NCBI GenBank assembly: GCA_964019695.1
Contig: OZ026520.1
Span: forward strand, 33,584,620 to 33,648,619
From: Loripinus fragilis
Lineage: Eukaryota > Mollusca > Bivalvia > Lucinida > Lucinidae
DNA length: 64,000 bases
Reading direction: 5' to 3'
Part shown: positions 10,690-22,555 of the stretch, one piece after another
Numbering within the stretch: position 1 is the first letter of the stretch
Layout: the number at the start of each line of letters is the position of its first letter
The notes under the pieces: generated by a model
What the model saw: only the letters and a program-made list of their open reading frames with translations
Told to the model about the DNA's origin: nothing
Database searches by the model: none
Program-made: the position numbers and the translations under genes

Positions 10690-12745
10690 CTAGCAACCAT
10701 ATTTTACAAAGCTCAATGGCAGGTAGCTCTGAATTTGAAACGGCGATAAGGCCTTAATTCAAACACAAGATATTATGTCAGTTATGCTTCTCTGCTCTGA
10801 ATTAAAATGTCTGAGACAATCTGGGGAAACAATATTTCAGACGCTCAAGGGCAGCTAACGCCATAGTCAGTGGCGGATCAGAACAAAATTAAAACTAATC
10901 CAAGCTTTTATGCATGTCCGTGTTGCCTACAGGAATGAAGATCAAATCAAAAATGACGGTACTAGAGTGACAACAACATGTCTCCCACATGGTTCCCACA
11001 GAAATTTAAAAAAAAACCAGTTCTATGATTTTTTTATGATTTTTCATGATCAACAATGTAATTTCTATGACTATTTATTGCACGGCTTCCAACTTCCCCT
11101 TTTAGCAGCATCTTCACCACGCTGAGCAGAAATGCAGAATGCAGCAACAACAGCATGTCTGTAGATCATGCATGCAAACTTGAAACCACCAGTAGCCAGA
11201 AAACTAGCTGTCGGTGTCCAGGCTACATGTGGTGTCGTCTAATTATTTCACAAATTCCATGATTTTCTATGATTTTCCAGATTTTCCATGATTTCCAGAG
11301 CTTGTGGGAACCCTGCTTCCATTGTAAGTATATGGGGATTATTCCAGACGCTCCCAACTGAGAGCTGGGCGAAATCCAATATCATCCAAGCGTTTATGGT
11401 TCAGGTTGTCCTCATAATCTTGTCCTTGTGCAAGAATAAGGGAGATCCATTCTAAAATAAAAGCGCTAGAGTGGTCATTAAATATATCCCGTTGTAAGTC
11501 TATGGGGATATTTCCAGACGATAAAAAATGAATTTACTAGAGTGCTCAGAACGTTTCTTCTATTTTAAGTATATTGACAATCTTTCTGACGTTCAAATGC
11601 AGACTGAAGACCATCCACTTATAAATAAAGGCGCTAAAGTGCCCACACATTTATACATTGATTTTTCAGACGCCCAAGGGCAGCAAACTCAGTCGTTCAA
11701 ACTCATCCACGCTTTTATAGTTATTCTTGTTATTCTGCAAGAATCATGATGATCCTTCAAGAAATGAATTCACTAGATTTGTTTGGGTGATTTGATTCTT
11801 TACTTCCCATCAACAATCTTTCAGTTAAAAAGGGACGGATCTTCCTGGGTTGAACCAGTACTAAGCTATGGTAAATGTGTCTTGCTCAAAGACCACAACG
11901 CAGTGACGCCGGTGAGGCTCGAACCCGCGGCCTCTCGGTCTCGAATCAATCACTCTACCACTGAGCCACTGAGCTTCTCCCATTATAAGTCTTCAGGATT
12001 TTTTCAGACGTACTAGGGCCGCTAACTCCGGTCCGATCTTGCCGAATTTCGAACCCATCCAAGATTTTATAGCTATCAATGTTACCTGCAAGAATGAAGA
12101 CGATCCAATAATTAATGAAGGCGGTAGAGTGCTCACAACATTATATATTGATTTTCAGACGCCCAAGGGCAGCTAACCCAGTAGTTGGTGATGTGAACTG
12201 GCTAAAAGTCAAACTCATCCAAGCTGTTATGGCTGTCCTTGTTATCTGCAAGAATGATGAAGATCCTACCAAAAATGAAGGCACTAGAGTGCTTACAACA
12301 TTTCTCCCATGATAAGGCTAAGGTTTTTTTTTCAAGACGCTCAAGGGCAGCTAACTCCGCAGTCCGTGGTCGGAACTTGCGGAATTTCGACCAAATCTGA
12401 GATTTAATAGTTGTACTCGTTACCTGCATGATTGAAGAAGGTCCACTGAAAAATGGAGGAGCTAGAGTGCCCACAAGTATTTACCACATTATAACCCTAT
12501 GGGAGCTATCTGTTTCCATGGAAACCACAGTATTGATCCGATATAGCCCAAAACCTTACACAGCCGTTCCCCTACCTAAATAATGCTCCAGATGAACTTT
12601 ATTTCAAACGGCTCATTGGTCTCAGAGGTATTCATGTTTGAAAATGTGACCGGACGGATGCACGGACGGACGCACAGATGGACGGACACTGCTTCGAGTC
12701 CCATCCTATAAGCCCCCGTAGCATTTAGCTCTGGTGAGCTAAAAA
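10690..12745. mobile_element. Element ending in GCTCACC, carrying a ~165-bp satellite
   Basis: The left end GCTCACCTGAGAGCT mirrors the right end AGCTCTGGTGAGCT. Between them, at least six diverged units start near 10830, 11340, 11505, 11665, 12005, 12160 and 12330. Each has TTCAGACGC-CAAGGGCAGCTAAC, then CATCCAAG-TTTTATAG, then CAAGAATGA-GA-GATCC, then GCGCTAGAGTG. The right tail has GACGGACGCACAGATGGACGG as in other members of this bivalve repeat class. I infer a non-autonomous element with an internal satellite. Confidence 0.6.
11789..11974 (-). mobile_element. tRNA-derived SINE, family 1
   Basis: Read on the minus strand it begins GCTCAGTGGCTCAGTGGTAGAGTG (A box) and has GCCGCGGGTTCGAGCCTCACC (B box). 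It then has a unique body with TGGTCTTTGAGCAAGACA and CTTAGTACTGGTTCAACCCAGG, ending AGTAAAGAATCAAATCA. The plus-strand copy at 24668-24866 is about 85-90% identical over the same length. It has inserted into one unit of the surrounding ~165-bp satellite, which resumes at CCCATTATAAGTC. Confidence 0.85.
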
Positions 12746-13324
12746 CTGGTGAATCTGGCCAAACTCAAACTTGCCTGAGATTGTATACTCATCCTGCTGG
12801 TATGCTGCAAGAAGAATATCTGATTAAAGACTGAGAAAAGATGGTGACAAATCCCCAGCATGATTATGACTTAAAACCCATCATCGTTTAAACTAAAGGC
12901 CTAATTATAAAAGGGTCAGAATCACTACATGGAGGAGACTGATCATGAGGCGCTATATAGAACTACAGTGGCCATCTTGGCTGTCATCAGATTTCAGCTG
13001 CCTACCATCAATTTTCAGGGTAATCAGACTAACATTTCTGAAGGAGTCATTGTTTGAAGAATTCCAAGATTGCCTTTGTGGCAGCCATTTAGGATAAGAT
13101 ATCCGATTGTAACGGTTTTATCAGTTCTGAATCTCCATTTGTATCCCACCAAGTTTTAGTTCAATCCGACATATAGTTTGGCTGTCATGGTGACCATCTC
13201 TGGTATCTGAATTGAACAACTTGGCACTTCTTAATCTCCCTGATACCCAGATGTTTGGTTCAATCTGTGACGAGAGTATTGTTTGAAAAAAAATCAAAAT
13301 ACTAGGCACCATGACCTTCGATAT

Positions 13325-13480
13325 AGGAACTTATGGCCTCCCCAGGATTTTTGGGGATCTTGGGAGAAGGACTCCTTATTTTAGGGAGCTGAGGAGCACT
13401 GGTAATTATTTTAGGCGAGCTAGGGAGCAAGCTCATAATTTTGGGGATTTAGGGAGACCTGCCCAAAAGTAAAAAATTAA
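13325..13480 (+). repeat. GGGAGC-rich interspersed repeat, copy 2
   Basis: Contains GGGAGCTGAGGAGCACTGG, GAGCTAGGGAGCAAGC and TTTTGGGGATTTAGGGAG in the same order as the copy at 9590-9830. Confidence 0.5.
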
Positions 13481-13483
13481 TGT

Positions 13484-14269
13484 AAAAAATATCACGTTAG
13501 AAAAGAACCTATTTCGTTTGATTTTATTTCAAAAAATCCTTGGCTTCTAGGGGGTTGTCGCCCGCCACCAGACCTCCTTGTGGAATAGTAATATATTTAC
13601 TTGTGTACTTACATGCACACGAGATTGATAATGGAGTAAAAAATGGCGAATAAATTTGGTTGTTGTTGATTTATTGTCCTCATGACTTTCATAATAACGT
13701 ACTTTGGAACACTCAGAATGCACAAGATCGCACCATTTGTATCAAAATGTTCCCGGATCTCCACATCCCTTCAGGCCTACCTACGCGCCTGATATGTAGT
13801 TCTCTCTCTGATTAATTACCTGATTTTTATTAACACTTTCAAACATGCTGATCTTACTTGATAAACCGGAAGTAAAACACACGTACAAAGGGCCTAATTG
13901 TAATTATAAAAACACTTTTTATTACAAAAAATAAATGCTTTCTCTTTGTCTTAACAAAATCTAGTTTTAAGCTGGTGGAAAAAAAAACTCTCTCCCCACC
14001 AGAAAACCAAATGTCCTGTCCCTACTTTAAAAAATCAAAACTAGAGAGCATTCCTCCATACCTACTCTCCTAGGAACAGCAAAATCATTTTAAGAATGGT
14101 CTCATACGTTGAGTTATATATCATGTATTTCATTAAACACGTATATGCCATGTATTCCATGGCTAAGCCCTGTCTTTTTACATGTATGACGCAAAATACT
14201 AAGGGATTATTAAGTCATGCACTCGTGCAAAGCTTCATAGCTTTTAAGTAAGTGAATTTAATCTTACCG
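13484..14269. other. No gene seen
   Basis: Short frames only, with no protein motif, splice pattern or clear repeat boundary. Confidence 0.35.
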
Positions 14270-14445
14270 AAGGAGAATTTATTTTAGGGAGAATTGGCTT
14301 ATATATTTGGGGATTTTTGGAGCAGCTGAACGAGAATTTTTTTCAGGGATTCGGGGAGATCAATATATTGTTTTCAGGGATCAAGGGAGCACAGACCCCA
14401 CTTGGTGGTGGTGATGGTGATGGGGGGGGGGGGGGGGGGGGCTTA
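14270..14445 (+). repeat. GGGAGC-rich repeat, copy 3, ending in a poly-G run
   Basis: TTTTAGGGAGAATTGG and TTTGGGGATTTTTGGAGCA resemble the other copies. It ends AGGGAGCACAGACCCC and is followed by a GGTGATGG tract and about 20 consecutive G at 14421-14441. Confidence 0.45.
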
Positions 14446-15675
14446 GAAGTTTTCGTCATTGAATATTCAATTTATTTTGCTTGCTTCATTTTTTAGCATT
14501 ATCAAATTCAGTCTGCAGGTCATCTTCAATGATATCAACATTGTTATAATTTTCTGTAAGGTCATCAGTATAAATGGAAAAGACATTAATCAAAATGAGA
14601 AATACAGTCGGTCCTAATATGATCCCTGATCGAGGTACTTCAGAAAGAACCGTTATGGAATCGAACAGTCCTTTTCAGTCTATTCTTAACTTCTAACAAA
14701 GAAAATAAACACAGTTTGCATGTTGGCGCGCTTTAATGTGAGCAAATGAGCAGCGTGACATGGAAGGACGTTGTAGACCTTGATGAGATCTATTTAAGAA
14801 ATGCTTGTAAAAGCCCAGTGCCAGTAACACAGTTTACTTAACCCTTAGATCTTCTCATTGCCGAAGTATCTGCCGTCCAGCCCACATGCGAAAAAGTATC
14901 TCAAAAAAGTAATTTGTGTATTAGCTCAGGGACCTTATGGCTTGTTGCAAATGCTGTTCGGTATTTTTGTAAGGTCTGTGGAGGATGGCCTCGAGCCTTC
15001 ACAAACCTATGACGAGGTAAATAAACTTCTTCTTCTTCTGACACCAAACTTTTCTTTTTTGTTTGGCGAAAACTTGCTGTGATTTTATACAGTGCAGTAT
15101 ACCCCTTAGCAATGTTGACGTGCAAATCAACACGGCAAGATCTCTTGCTCGACTCTATACAAAATTTTGTGTGTTGCTCACGTCTGTGAAGCCGCCTTAG
15201 AACTGATTTTACACGACAATTCGTTTGCTATTGCATTACCTGTTTATTCTCAGTCCGTGCGTGACTGAGTAATAATATACTGCACAACCTTTGATAATGC
15301 TAGTACCGACTAGACAAATATTCTGCTCTATTCGATGAAATGAGCAGAATGTTAATTCTCAATAGATGTGCTGGCGGGATTTTGATTAGGATTTAAACCA
15401 TTGGAAAAACGAGGTATTGGATTCGTATAAGGCAAGTTTGGTCATGTTCAGTAAAATGGTATGATCAATGAAACCTTTCGAAAATGACTGTATATCCCTC
15501 CCTCCCTCCATCCAACTATCCATCTATCTAACTGTCTACTGGAACATTACGTCTGCAGTTACTAGGCTCAGTTTTGTCACCATTTTTGTAAATATGTACG
15601 TTTGCCACCTTCATTTGAGAAAGATATCGACCACTTTTGATGCCTTTATTAATAAGGGCGGCAATGGATGGTGAT
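14446..15675. other. No gene seen; insertion target of the LTR element
   Basis: Short frames only, with no recognised domain. The stretch ends at the ATAC target site of the LTR retrotransposon. A CCCTCCCTCCCTCCATCC tract lies near 15495. Confidence 0.35.
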
Positions 15676-15679
15676 ATAC

Positions 15680-16770
15680 TGTTAAGTTTTGCCTTGAGGT
15701 TTGTACGTTTTATCTGTAAAACTGTACTGTCTTTTTTCCTGCTTATCTTGTTCCCAATGAGATCTCCATGTATGTTTTATCTCAAGGAATTCTGGTTTCA
15801 TTATAAATTTACACCTTTAGCATGCTTCCTTGTGAAATATCGAGGGCATGAGTGTATTATGATTATAGGCCTGTTCCCCCGCCCTGTTGTCTGTGGGTGA
15901 TGCGGTTATCCTGTCATCACTGCCGTTGGGTTGGACCCGGGTTGTCCTGGTGGGCCATTATCAGTCCCTGACCCTGGTGGGCCGTTGGCCCCTTCCTGTC
16001 CTGTTTGGCCCGGTGCTTGGTGATTCAGGCAGGCCATGTGTCCTGGGTCCTCTTTTGAGTATCCCTGTCCCACTGGGTAGCCCTGTTGAGGGGCTGGCTA
16101 GTTTCGTTGGATGTGATGTGCTTTGGGGCCATCATTTCCTAATTACCTATAACACTGTCTGAATTCATCCTGATCTGGAGTCCTTAGGTATTGTTCAAGT
16201 TAACTTAAGGAATCCATGCCCTTCACCTTTAATGCTTTTGTGCTTAATATAGTACACATTTTGCTCTGCTATTTTGGGAGGAATTATATTTTTAGAGTAT
16301 GAATCAGGCCTCTGGTCCATTGGACATTACTATATTTGGGAATCAGTCACTGTATCAGTGCGGTTGTAGAACTATAATAACGCAAGGACTCCCTACTTCG
16401 GGGGGCTTTGATGGTTAAACTTCTGAACTGTTTCCACGTTGGGGTTTCCCATAAATTTGGGACTTAGCTATGATTTAGTCAAGTAGAAGAAATGATTTTG
16501 TTTGGGCCGATAATGGGGATATTTTCTAAGAAGATAATTATGGACATATTCTATGTTCGTGTGTCTGTGTGCTTGGACTATATACAGGACTAGATTTATA
16601 TTTAACCTAATAAATGAGTAATATTATGTTGGACTAAGTAGTACTTTTGCTCGGTCACATGTGAATCCTCTCATGTGGAAATAGACTATTCTAAGAAGCA
16701 AGAGACGATTCCAATGAGTAGTTAATATAGTTATAAATAAAGGAGAAAGCTTCACTATCGAAATTTAACA
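15680..16770 (+). repeat. 5' LTR
   Basis: 1091 bp from TGTTAAG to TTTAACA. AATAAA at 16736-16741, 29 bp before the end, is a likely polyadenylation signal. Differences from the 3' LTR are G/A in CCCC(G/A)CCC, C/T in CTG(C/T)CGTT, G/A in TTG(G/A)CCCGG and A/G in CCT(A/G)CTTCG. The open frames inside are carried identically in both LTRs and are unlikely to be genes. Confidence 0.93.
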
Positions 16771-16772
16771 AT

Positions 16773-16792
16773 TGGTGGCAGCGGTGGGATTT
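16773..16792 (+). promoter_or_regulatory. Primer binding site, tRNA-Leu
   Basis: TGGTGGCAGCGGTGGGATTT starts two bases after the LTR. It is the reverse complement of the CCA-tailed 3' end of a eukaryotic tRNA-Leu (..AATCCCACCGCTGCCACCA, known from general tRNA-Leu sequence). Minus-strand DNA synthesis would start here. Confidence 0.88.
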
Positions 16793-16827
16793 GGACTTTA
16801 ACACGTGTCTTGTGCAGTGCGTTGAGT

Positions 16828-17046
16828 ATGGAACATTTTCTAGTTGTTGCAGCGTTCCTACTTTTTGGAGTTACTGTTTGTCATGGTACATTAGAGAACA
16901 CAAGTTACTGTCCAGGTATGAAGTTTGAATCCCCACAAGTCAATGAACTTATCGGTTCCAGCTTTATTTGTTCTGAACTTGACTTTAACCAGGAATACGG
17001 TTGGATATTTAATTTAGCTGGGAGATTTGTGAAAAAAAGGGGCTAA
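16828..17046 (+). CDS. Small frame with signal-peptide-like start inside the LTR element
   Basis: The ATG lies 35 bp after the primer site and opens 72 residues, starting MEHFLVVAAFLLFGVTVCHG. This is a typical secretory signal peptide with a small-residue cleavage site (V-C-H-G). The following ~50 residues contain two cysteines and end in K-K-R-G. It is the first frame of any size after the leader, where gag would normally start, but shows no gag features. It could be a remnant of a captured host exon or chance. I do not recognise the family. Confidence 0.3.
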   Translation: MEHFLVVAAFLLFGVTVCHGTLENTSYCPGMKFESPQVNELIGSSFICSELDFNQEYGWIFNLAGRFVKKRG

Positions 17047-18540
17047 TTATATTATGGACTGTTTAACTGGATTTTTGGCCCTTGAACTGGAAACGGACAC
17101 TGAAGGTAAATGCTTTTGATTCAATGACTTTTTGAGTTGCAGACTTGAATATTTTATGTCGCATATTTCTGGTGAAGCCTCACCCTATTCAGAGACAAAG
17201 TCTATGGAGTTACCTACATTTTTCTCTTGATAACTCAAAGCTCATGGGACTGGAGATTTACTTTGAGTTAACAGTATTTTGAGAGAAACGGAGCTGATTG
17301 GTACAGGATATACGGATCGTACGATAAGCAGCCTGAGGATGACGTTGACGTCAGTATGGGTAAATAGTACTGGCGGTCTTTTATCGTTGCTGATGTCAGT
17401 GATGGGTTCGTCGATGTGGAATTACAGAACTATCGTTGTGGTTGATCTTGTGTTGCAAGGCTTGGTGGATCGATTCCATGGTCTAAGCTAGGAAGTGGGT
17501 TTACCTAGCTTATGTAGTGAATCGTTTTGACACAAGAAGCGTCAGGAGATTATTTGAGTTTCCAAAACGCAAAAGGCTTTTGGGGTAGCATATTATGTTG
17601 TATCACCCTGAGCGTGATATGCCATAATTTGGCTCGGTCATATTGACAAATAGCCCTTAGATGATTATTTGTCAAAAGTGGACTACTAAAATCTCAGAAA
17701 TAAAGATCATGTGAGCAACGTGGTTGATTCCTATGAAGTATTCTGTATCATGAAGCAAAAGTTGGATATAATGTGCTAAGTGCTTAAAGTAATGTTGAGA
17801 GGCCATAAGTTGTTTTAGAATAAAGTGGGTAAATTATTTTCTGAAAATTAAGGATTTCCTCTTACTTGGCAGTGAAGCATATCTTGAAATAATTAGTTTT
17901 CTTATTTCGCTGATAAGCAAGCCCAAATGGAGATTTCCAAAGAGCTATAGGATGTATTATGTTTCATGATTTATTCTCTGCAGGTGCGGAAAAATTGTTT
18001 GGGAAAGTTAAGTTTTGTAAGCAATTTCATTGTTGAGGAAAGTTGCTGAAAAGAGATCCATTTAGAACGCATTTTCTGAGAAAAATTAGAGCTTGTTTTT
18101 TCCTGTGAATTTTCTAAAAATGGCAATCAGTTCTAAAGTTTTACATGGTTTAAGATAAGGTTAAGCCTAAGATTCGTGAGAGGTGCAGAGTGTGTCCTTT
18201 CTCCCCAAATACATATATTGTGGGGTACTGTGGATTTATCTCTGTGTAAGGATCTGGTGCTATCAGGTTATGCGGTTCCTCTAGTGATGAGATAGCAGTA
18301 AATGAATATCTTTAATTATGTGGTGATTTTTGGTTCAAATATTGTACCATAGAATTTGTGGTAAGCTATTTTCATCCGACGTTGTTCTACTTCCATACTT
18401 TGGATGGTACCCAGTCAGATTCTAATTTTGGGATTATACGTCGGTTAATCGGTGCAATTATTTAGGGTGAAAGAATGGTTAAGATCTTTCAAATGTTGTG
18501 CAAAGAGGAATAATTTTGTGCTTGCAATTTGGCAAAATAT

Positions 18541-19060
18541 TGACCCATTATGGCATTTTACCAAGGGCAGATTCCCCTATAATGATGGATGGGTGAAGTC
18601 ATTATTTTTGGGAACATGTCTTTGCCCTATGAAAGTCTGTGGATTTTTCCACTCAATTGTGAAATCTTTTGGGACCTTAGTTGGGCGACGTATATATTTA
18701 CGCCGTTTAGTTTGGTTCCAAAGAGTTTTCTATCCCCTTTTTGGGGGACGGTTTGTGTGAATGGGTTAATAATTTTGATAATCAAGAAACAGGTGTTTAG
18801 TTTGTGTCAGATTATCAAATTGGAGTATATTAGCATTGGATAAAATTATTTCTTACCTTGTGAATTCTGTCGGATTAATATTATAGATAGTGATGGCGAG
18901 AATATTCGCCCATTACGTCATTTTCAAAAGCATAAATTCCATATTGATGGATGGGTCAGTCTATTTATTGATAAGAGATGTATGCTTTTGTCCGGGAAAA
19001 TGTGGAACTTTCCACTCGAATTGGTAATCAGTGAAGTCCTTTGTTGGGCGATGCATTTCA
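18541..19060 (+). repeat. Diverged internal duplication in the LTR element
   Basis: 18541-18700 and 18897-19060 align over about 160 bp. Shared features are CCATTA-G-CATTTT, GATGGATGGGT, TCCACTC-AATTG and GTTGGGCGA. In one reading frame both give P-L-x-H-F-x-K, then D-G-W-V, then S-L-F, with a P-L-E/N block later. Similarity kept at the protein level suggests the duplicated segment was once coding. Frameshifts and stops break it now. Confidence 0.45.
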
Positions 19061-20651
19061 GTTGTTTGACTTTAAGTATTTCACAGATTATCAGAGTTTT
19101 GAATATAATGGGTTGGTAGTCTCGCCATGTCATTTGTGTTCATTTGAGTTATGATAGAAAATTGTGTCAGAGCAATTATAGTTATATTAATGCTTGAATT
19201 TAATAGTGATTAATTCATAATTTACTGATTCTAATATTAATGGATTATTACGCGTTCAGTCTGAATTCTGTTGGAATCTGCGCGCGGAATCTGGAATCAG
19301 GAGTACCCAGCTCAGCGATTTACGATCAACATTGAACACGAGCAGGATGATCGGCGATCACACCTGCTTGTTAGTATCCTCACGTCGATTACATTGGGCG
19401 TGGCCGGCGATGTTACCCCGCGGTCACAAAACTGCCAGGACCAGTCAGTTTTCGAGGAAACAGGGGCATGAACCTATGCTCTTGTTACGATTTATCAGAA
19501 ACGTTATATCGGCGGTGCACTGTGTACAACCGTACAGTGCTCCCTATGGTGATGTAACCGGATTATATCTAGCATTGTCAGAACTGATTTTTACGTTAAC
19601 GGACAGAATTAGACTTTTCGTACACGATAAAAGTCATAGGTATCGTGTAACAGAGACTGATTACTATGATGTGACGGTGGTTTGGACGTTTCAGGACATT
19701 TTGGCTATATCCTTAGCTAAAACATTGGTTGGTGTTCCAGTTATGCGGATACGATGTGAGGTGTGAAAAGACCATGGACACTTTGGAAAAGACTGGTGCA
19801 TAGGACAGAAACATTCGGAGGAATGTGCAGTTTTGCGGATTAATGACGAAGAGACTGGTGTCCTTTTATTTAATCATTTATTAGATCTTAGCATTGTTCT
19901 TTGTTAATATTTCATACAAGTATGTAAAGTCAAATTAATTTAACTTCATGGGCACCCTAAAAGACGGTTTTAGCCTGTTCATGAGTCTCAAGTGCATGTC
20001 GCTTGCACATGGTTAAATTTTGGGTAAATCATGCGCTCCTTTTGAGCAGTAAAATTAGCATTTTAGCTCTGTCGATGCGAACGGCTGTGACACTGACGAG
20101 ACTGTGCGAATGCGCAGACTCGCCTGCGTCATAGATTATTCACTTTATGTGTAGTGCAACAAATCTCATGAACTGGCCTATTTGTTTAATCCAGTGATTG
20201 CACAAGATTGCAACCGGGACCCTCTTTTCTATGACTGTTTCTGCCTTACATATTTTCATGTTGGGCTTAACCAACATATTTTCGTGTTGGATTTAATTCT
20301 GCTATTAACTGTAATCAAAATTCAAATTTTGGTTGGTACAGTTATGAAAGTACAACTGTCATTTTGGAATTTTACTGTTATATCGTATGTCAGATTAAAG
20401 AGGGTATGCTTGTTTGATTCAAGTCGCATCAACATTGATTCAACATTGTTACGTTGGATAAAAATTGATCCAACTTTATTACTAAAGTTGTGCGCTCACT
20501 GGAATTTTGTGAAGTATGTTTGTGATTCAAGACTATACAAAATACCATTTTAAAATGGACTAGTGGTGATTGTGACAATTGTGAACATGGAATATGTTAT
20601 CTGGATTAATTTATGGATCATTATTATAATCGGGACGATTACTTAAGCTTT

Positions 20652-20662
20652 GGAGGGGAGAG
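20652..20662 (+). promoter_or_regulatory. Polypurine tract
   Basis: GGAGGGGAGAG directly abuts the TGTTAAG start of the 3' LTR. This is the expected position of the plus-strand primer of an LTR retroelement. Confidence 0.85.
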
Positions 20663-21753
20663 TGTTAAGTTTTGCCTTGAGGTTTGTACGTTTTATCTGT
20701 AAAACTGTACTGTCTTTTTTCCTGCTTATCTTGTTCCCAATGAGATCTCCATGTATGTTTTATCTCAAGGAATTCTGGTTTCATTATAAATTTACACCTT
20801 TAGCATGCTTCCTTGTGAAATATCGAGGGCATGAGTGTATTATGATTATAGGCCTGTTCCCCCACCCTGTTGTCTGTGGGTGATGCGGTTATCCTGTCAT
20901 CACTGTCGTTGGGTTGGACCCGGGTTGTCCTGGTGGGCCATTATCAGTCCCTGACCCTGGTGGGCCGTTGGCCCCTTCCTGTCCTGTTTGACCCGGTGCT
21001 TGGTGATTCAGGCAGGCCATGTGTCCTGGGTCCTCTTTTGAGTATCCCTGTCCCACTGGGTAGCCCTGTTGAGGGGCTGGCTAGTTTCGTTGGATGTGAT
21101 GTGCTTTGGGGCCATCATTTCCTAATTACCTATAACACTGTCTGAATTCATCCTGATCTGGAGTCCTTAGGTATTGTTCAAGTTAACTTAAGGAATCCAT
21201 GCCCTTCACCTTTAATGCTTTTGTGCTTAATATAGTACACATTTTGCTCTGCTATTTTGGGAGGAATTATATTTTTAGAGTATGAATCAGGCCTCTGGTC
21301 CATTGGACATTACTATATTTGGGAATCAGTCACTGTATCAGTGCGGTTGTAGAACTATAATAACGCAAGGACTCCCTGCTTCGGGGGGCTTTGATGGTTA
21401 AACTTCTGAACTGTTTCCACGTTGGGGTTTCCCATAAATTTGGGACTTAGCTATGATTTAGTCAAGTAGAAGAAATGATTTTGTTTGGGCCGATAATGGG
21501 GATATTTTCTAAGAAGATAATTATGGACATATTCTATGTTCGTGTGTCTGTGTGCTTGGACTATATACAGGACTAGATTTATATTTAACCTAATAAATGA
21601 GTAATATTATGTTGGACTAAGTAGTACTTTTGCTCGGTCACATGTGAATCCTCTCATGTGGAAATAGACTATTCTAAGAAGCAAGAGACGATTCCAATGA
21701 GTAGTTAATATAGTTATAAATAAAGGAGAAAGCTTCACTATCGAAATTTAACA
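20663..21753 (+). repeat. 3' LTR
   Basis: 1091 bp and of equal length to the 5' LTR. Four substitutions and no indels were seen between the two, about 0.4% divergence. It is followed by ATAC, matching the base pairs before the 5' LTR. Confidence 0.93.
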
Positions 21754-22080
21754 ATACATTGAACAGCTAGCTTTATAATCATTGGACCTAAACAATATAT
21801 ACCTGTCGATTTTGCAGATGCTAACATCAAAATTCAAGGTACTTATAGCAAATGTGTGAAGTCAATCTTTAAACATGCATAATTATACAGATACAAAAAT
21901 GTATCTGATTGGAATAGAGGCGTAAGTTTTGGCCCGAGCCTTTTCGTAAGTGTACATGCACTGAAGACTCTGAACTGTAAAATATAAGTAGATTTACACC
22001 AAACTTGATGACTGCTGAACTGCCATTGATCTTGGTGTATAATCGTTCAACTGTGTTAGCACTCCTAAACGAGTACTTTT

Positions 22081-22147
22081 GCAAACAGTGGAGACCCAGC
22101 TGAAATGCAGCATAAGGCTGCATTTCATCAGGGTATTCACTGTTTGT
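22081..22147. mobile_element. Hairpin element, GCAAACAGTG family
   Basis: GCAAACAGTGGAGACCCAGCTGAAATGCAGC pairs with GCTGCATTTCATCAGGGTATTCACTGTTTGT around an AT-rich centre. The inner stem is of the GAAATGCAGC type, unlike the CAGACTGCTC type at 35430. Confidence 0.7.
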
Positions 22148-22392
22148 AGAGGTTAAATAATCTTCAGACAAAAGAATACAATATTTTTAATTAAATTATA
22201 ATCTGACACCCCTAGACATGTACATTGGACTATCCCTACCCGAATGAAGAATCCTTTAGTAAACAAAGGGTTAAAAATGTTCTTATCGGTTATATTGTTC
22301 CAGATAAAAACTACAACAATAACAGGTAGATCTGTTTAGAATTCAACACTGGAGAATTATTGGCCTCAACAGTTTTAGTAGGAAAATAAGTG

Positions 22393-22555
22393 AACACTAA
22401 CACCAAAGAGGATGGCAGCTCAGCTGCCACCTATTTTGGTGTTAGCTTAAATGTACTTTACAGGGCTGCAAGACTCTGCAAATGTGCAGGTTCATCCGGG
22501 CCTTCCCTGCTCGCATATATAATAAATATGAAATTCTCATGAACCGGCTCAAATA
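22393..22555. mobile_element. Hairpin CTAACACCAAA plus MITE tail
   Basis: CTAACACCAAAGAGGATGGCAGCT pairs with AGCTGCCACCTATTTTGGTGTTAG (22398-22446). Directly after come AGACTCTGCAAATGTGCAGGTTC and a tail TCTCATGAACCGGCTCA, which resembles the TCATGTCGTGGCTCA end of the MITE at 35877-36114. The two may be one composite or two nested elements. Confidence 0.5.

Larger units (their letters stand above)
15680..21753 (+). mobile_element. Complete non-autonomous LTR retrotransposon, 6074 bp
   Basis: Two direct repeats of exactly 1091 bp (15680-16770 and 20663-21753) begin TGTTAAG and end TTTAACA, and are flanked by the 4-bp duplication ATAC (15676-15679 and 21754-21757). A tRNA-Leu primer site follows the left LTR and a purine tract precedes the right LTR. 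I counted only four differences between the LTRs, all transitions, so the insertion is recent. The 3.9-kb internal region has no gag, protease, reverse transcriptase, RNase H or integrase frame. It must therefore be moved by proteins of another element, as in LARD-type elements. A 4-bp duplication and a Leu primer fit a Ty3/gypsy helper, but that is inference. Confidence 0.93.

Noticed and set aside
15637..16162. Hydrophobic frames of 87 and 91 codons in the LTR, repeated at 20650-21145
   Set aside because: They are duplicated because the LTRs are duplicated. They overlap the likely promoter and have no recognised domain.
19332..19766. 144-codon frame inside the LTR element as a gag or integrase gene
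   Set aside because: No zinc knuckle, protease D-S/T-G, RT or integrase motifs are present, and it does not align with any known retroelement protein I can recall.
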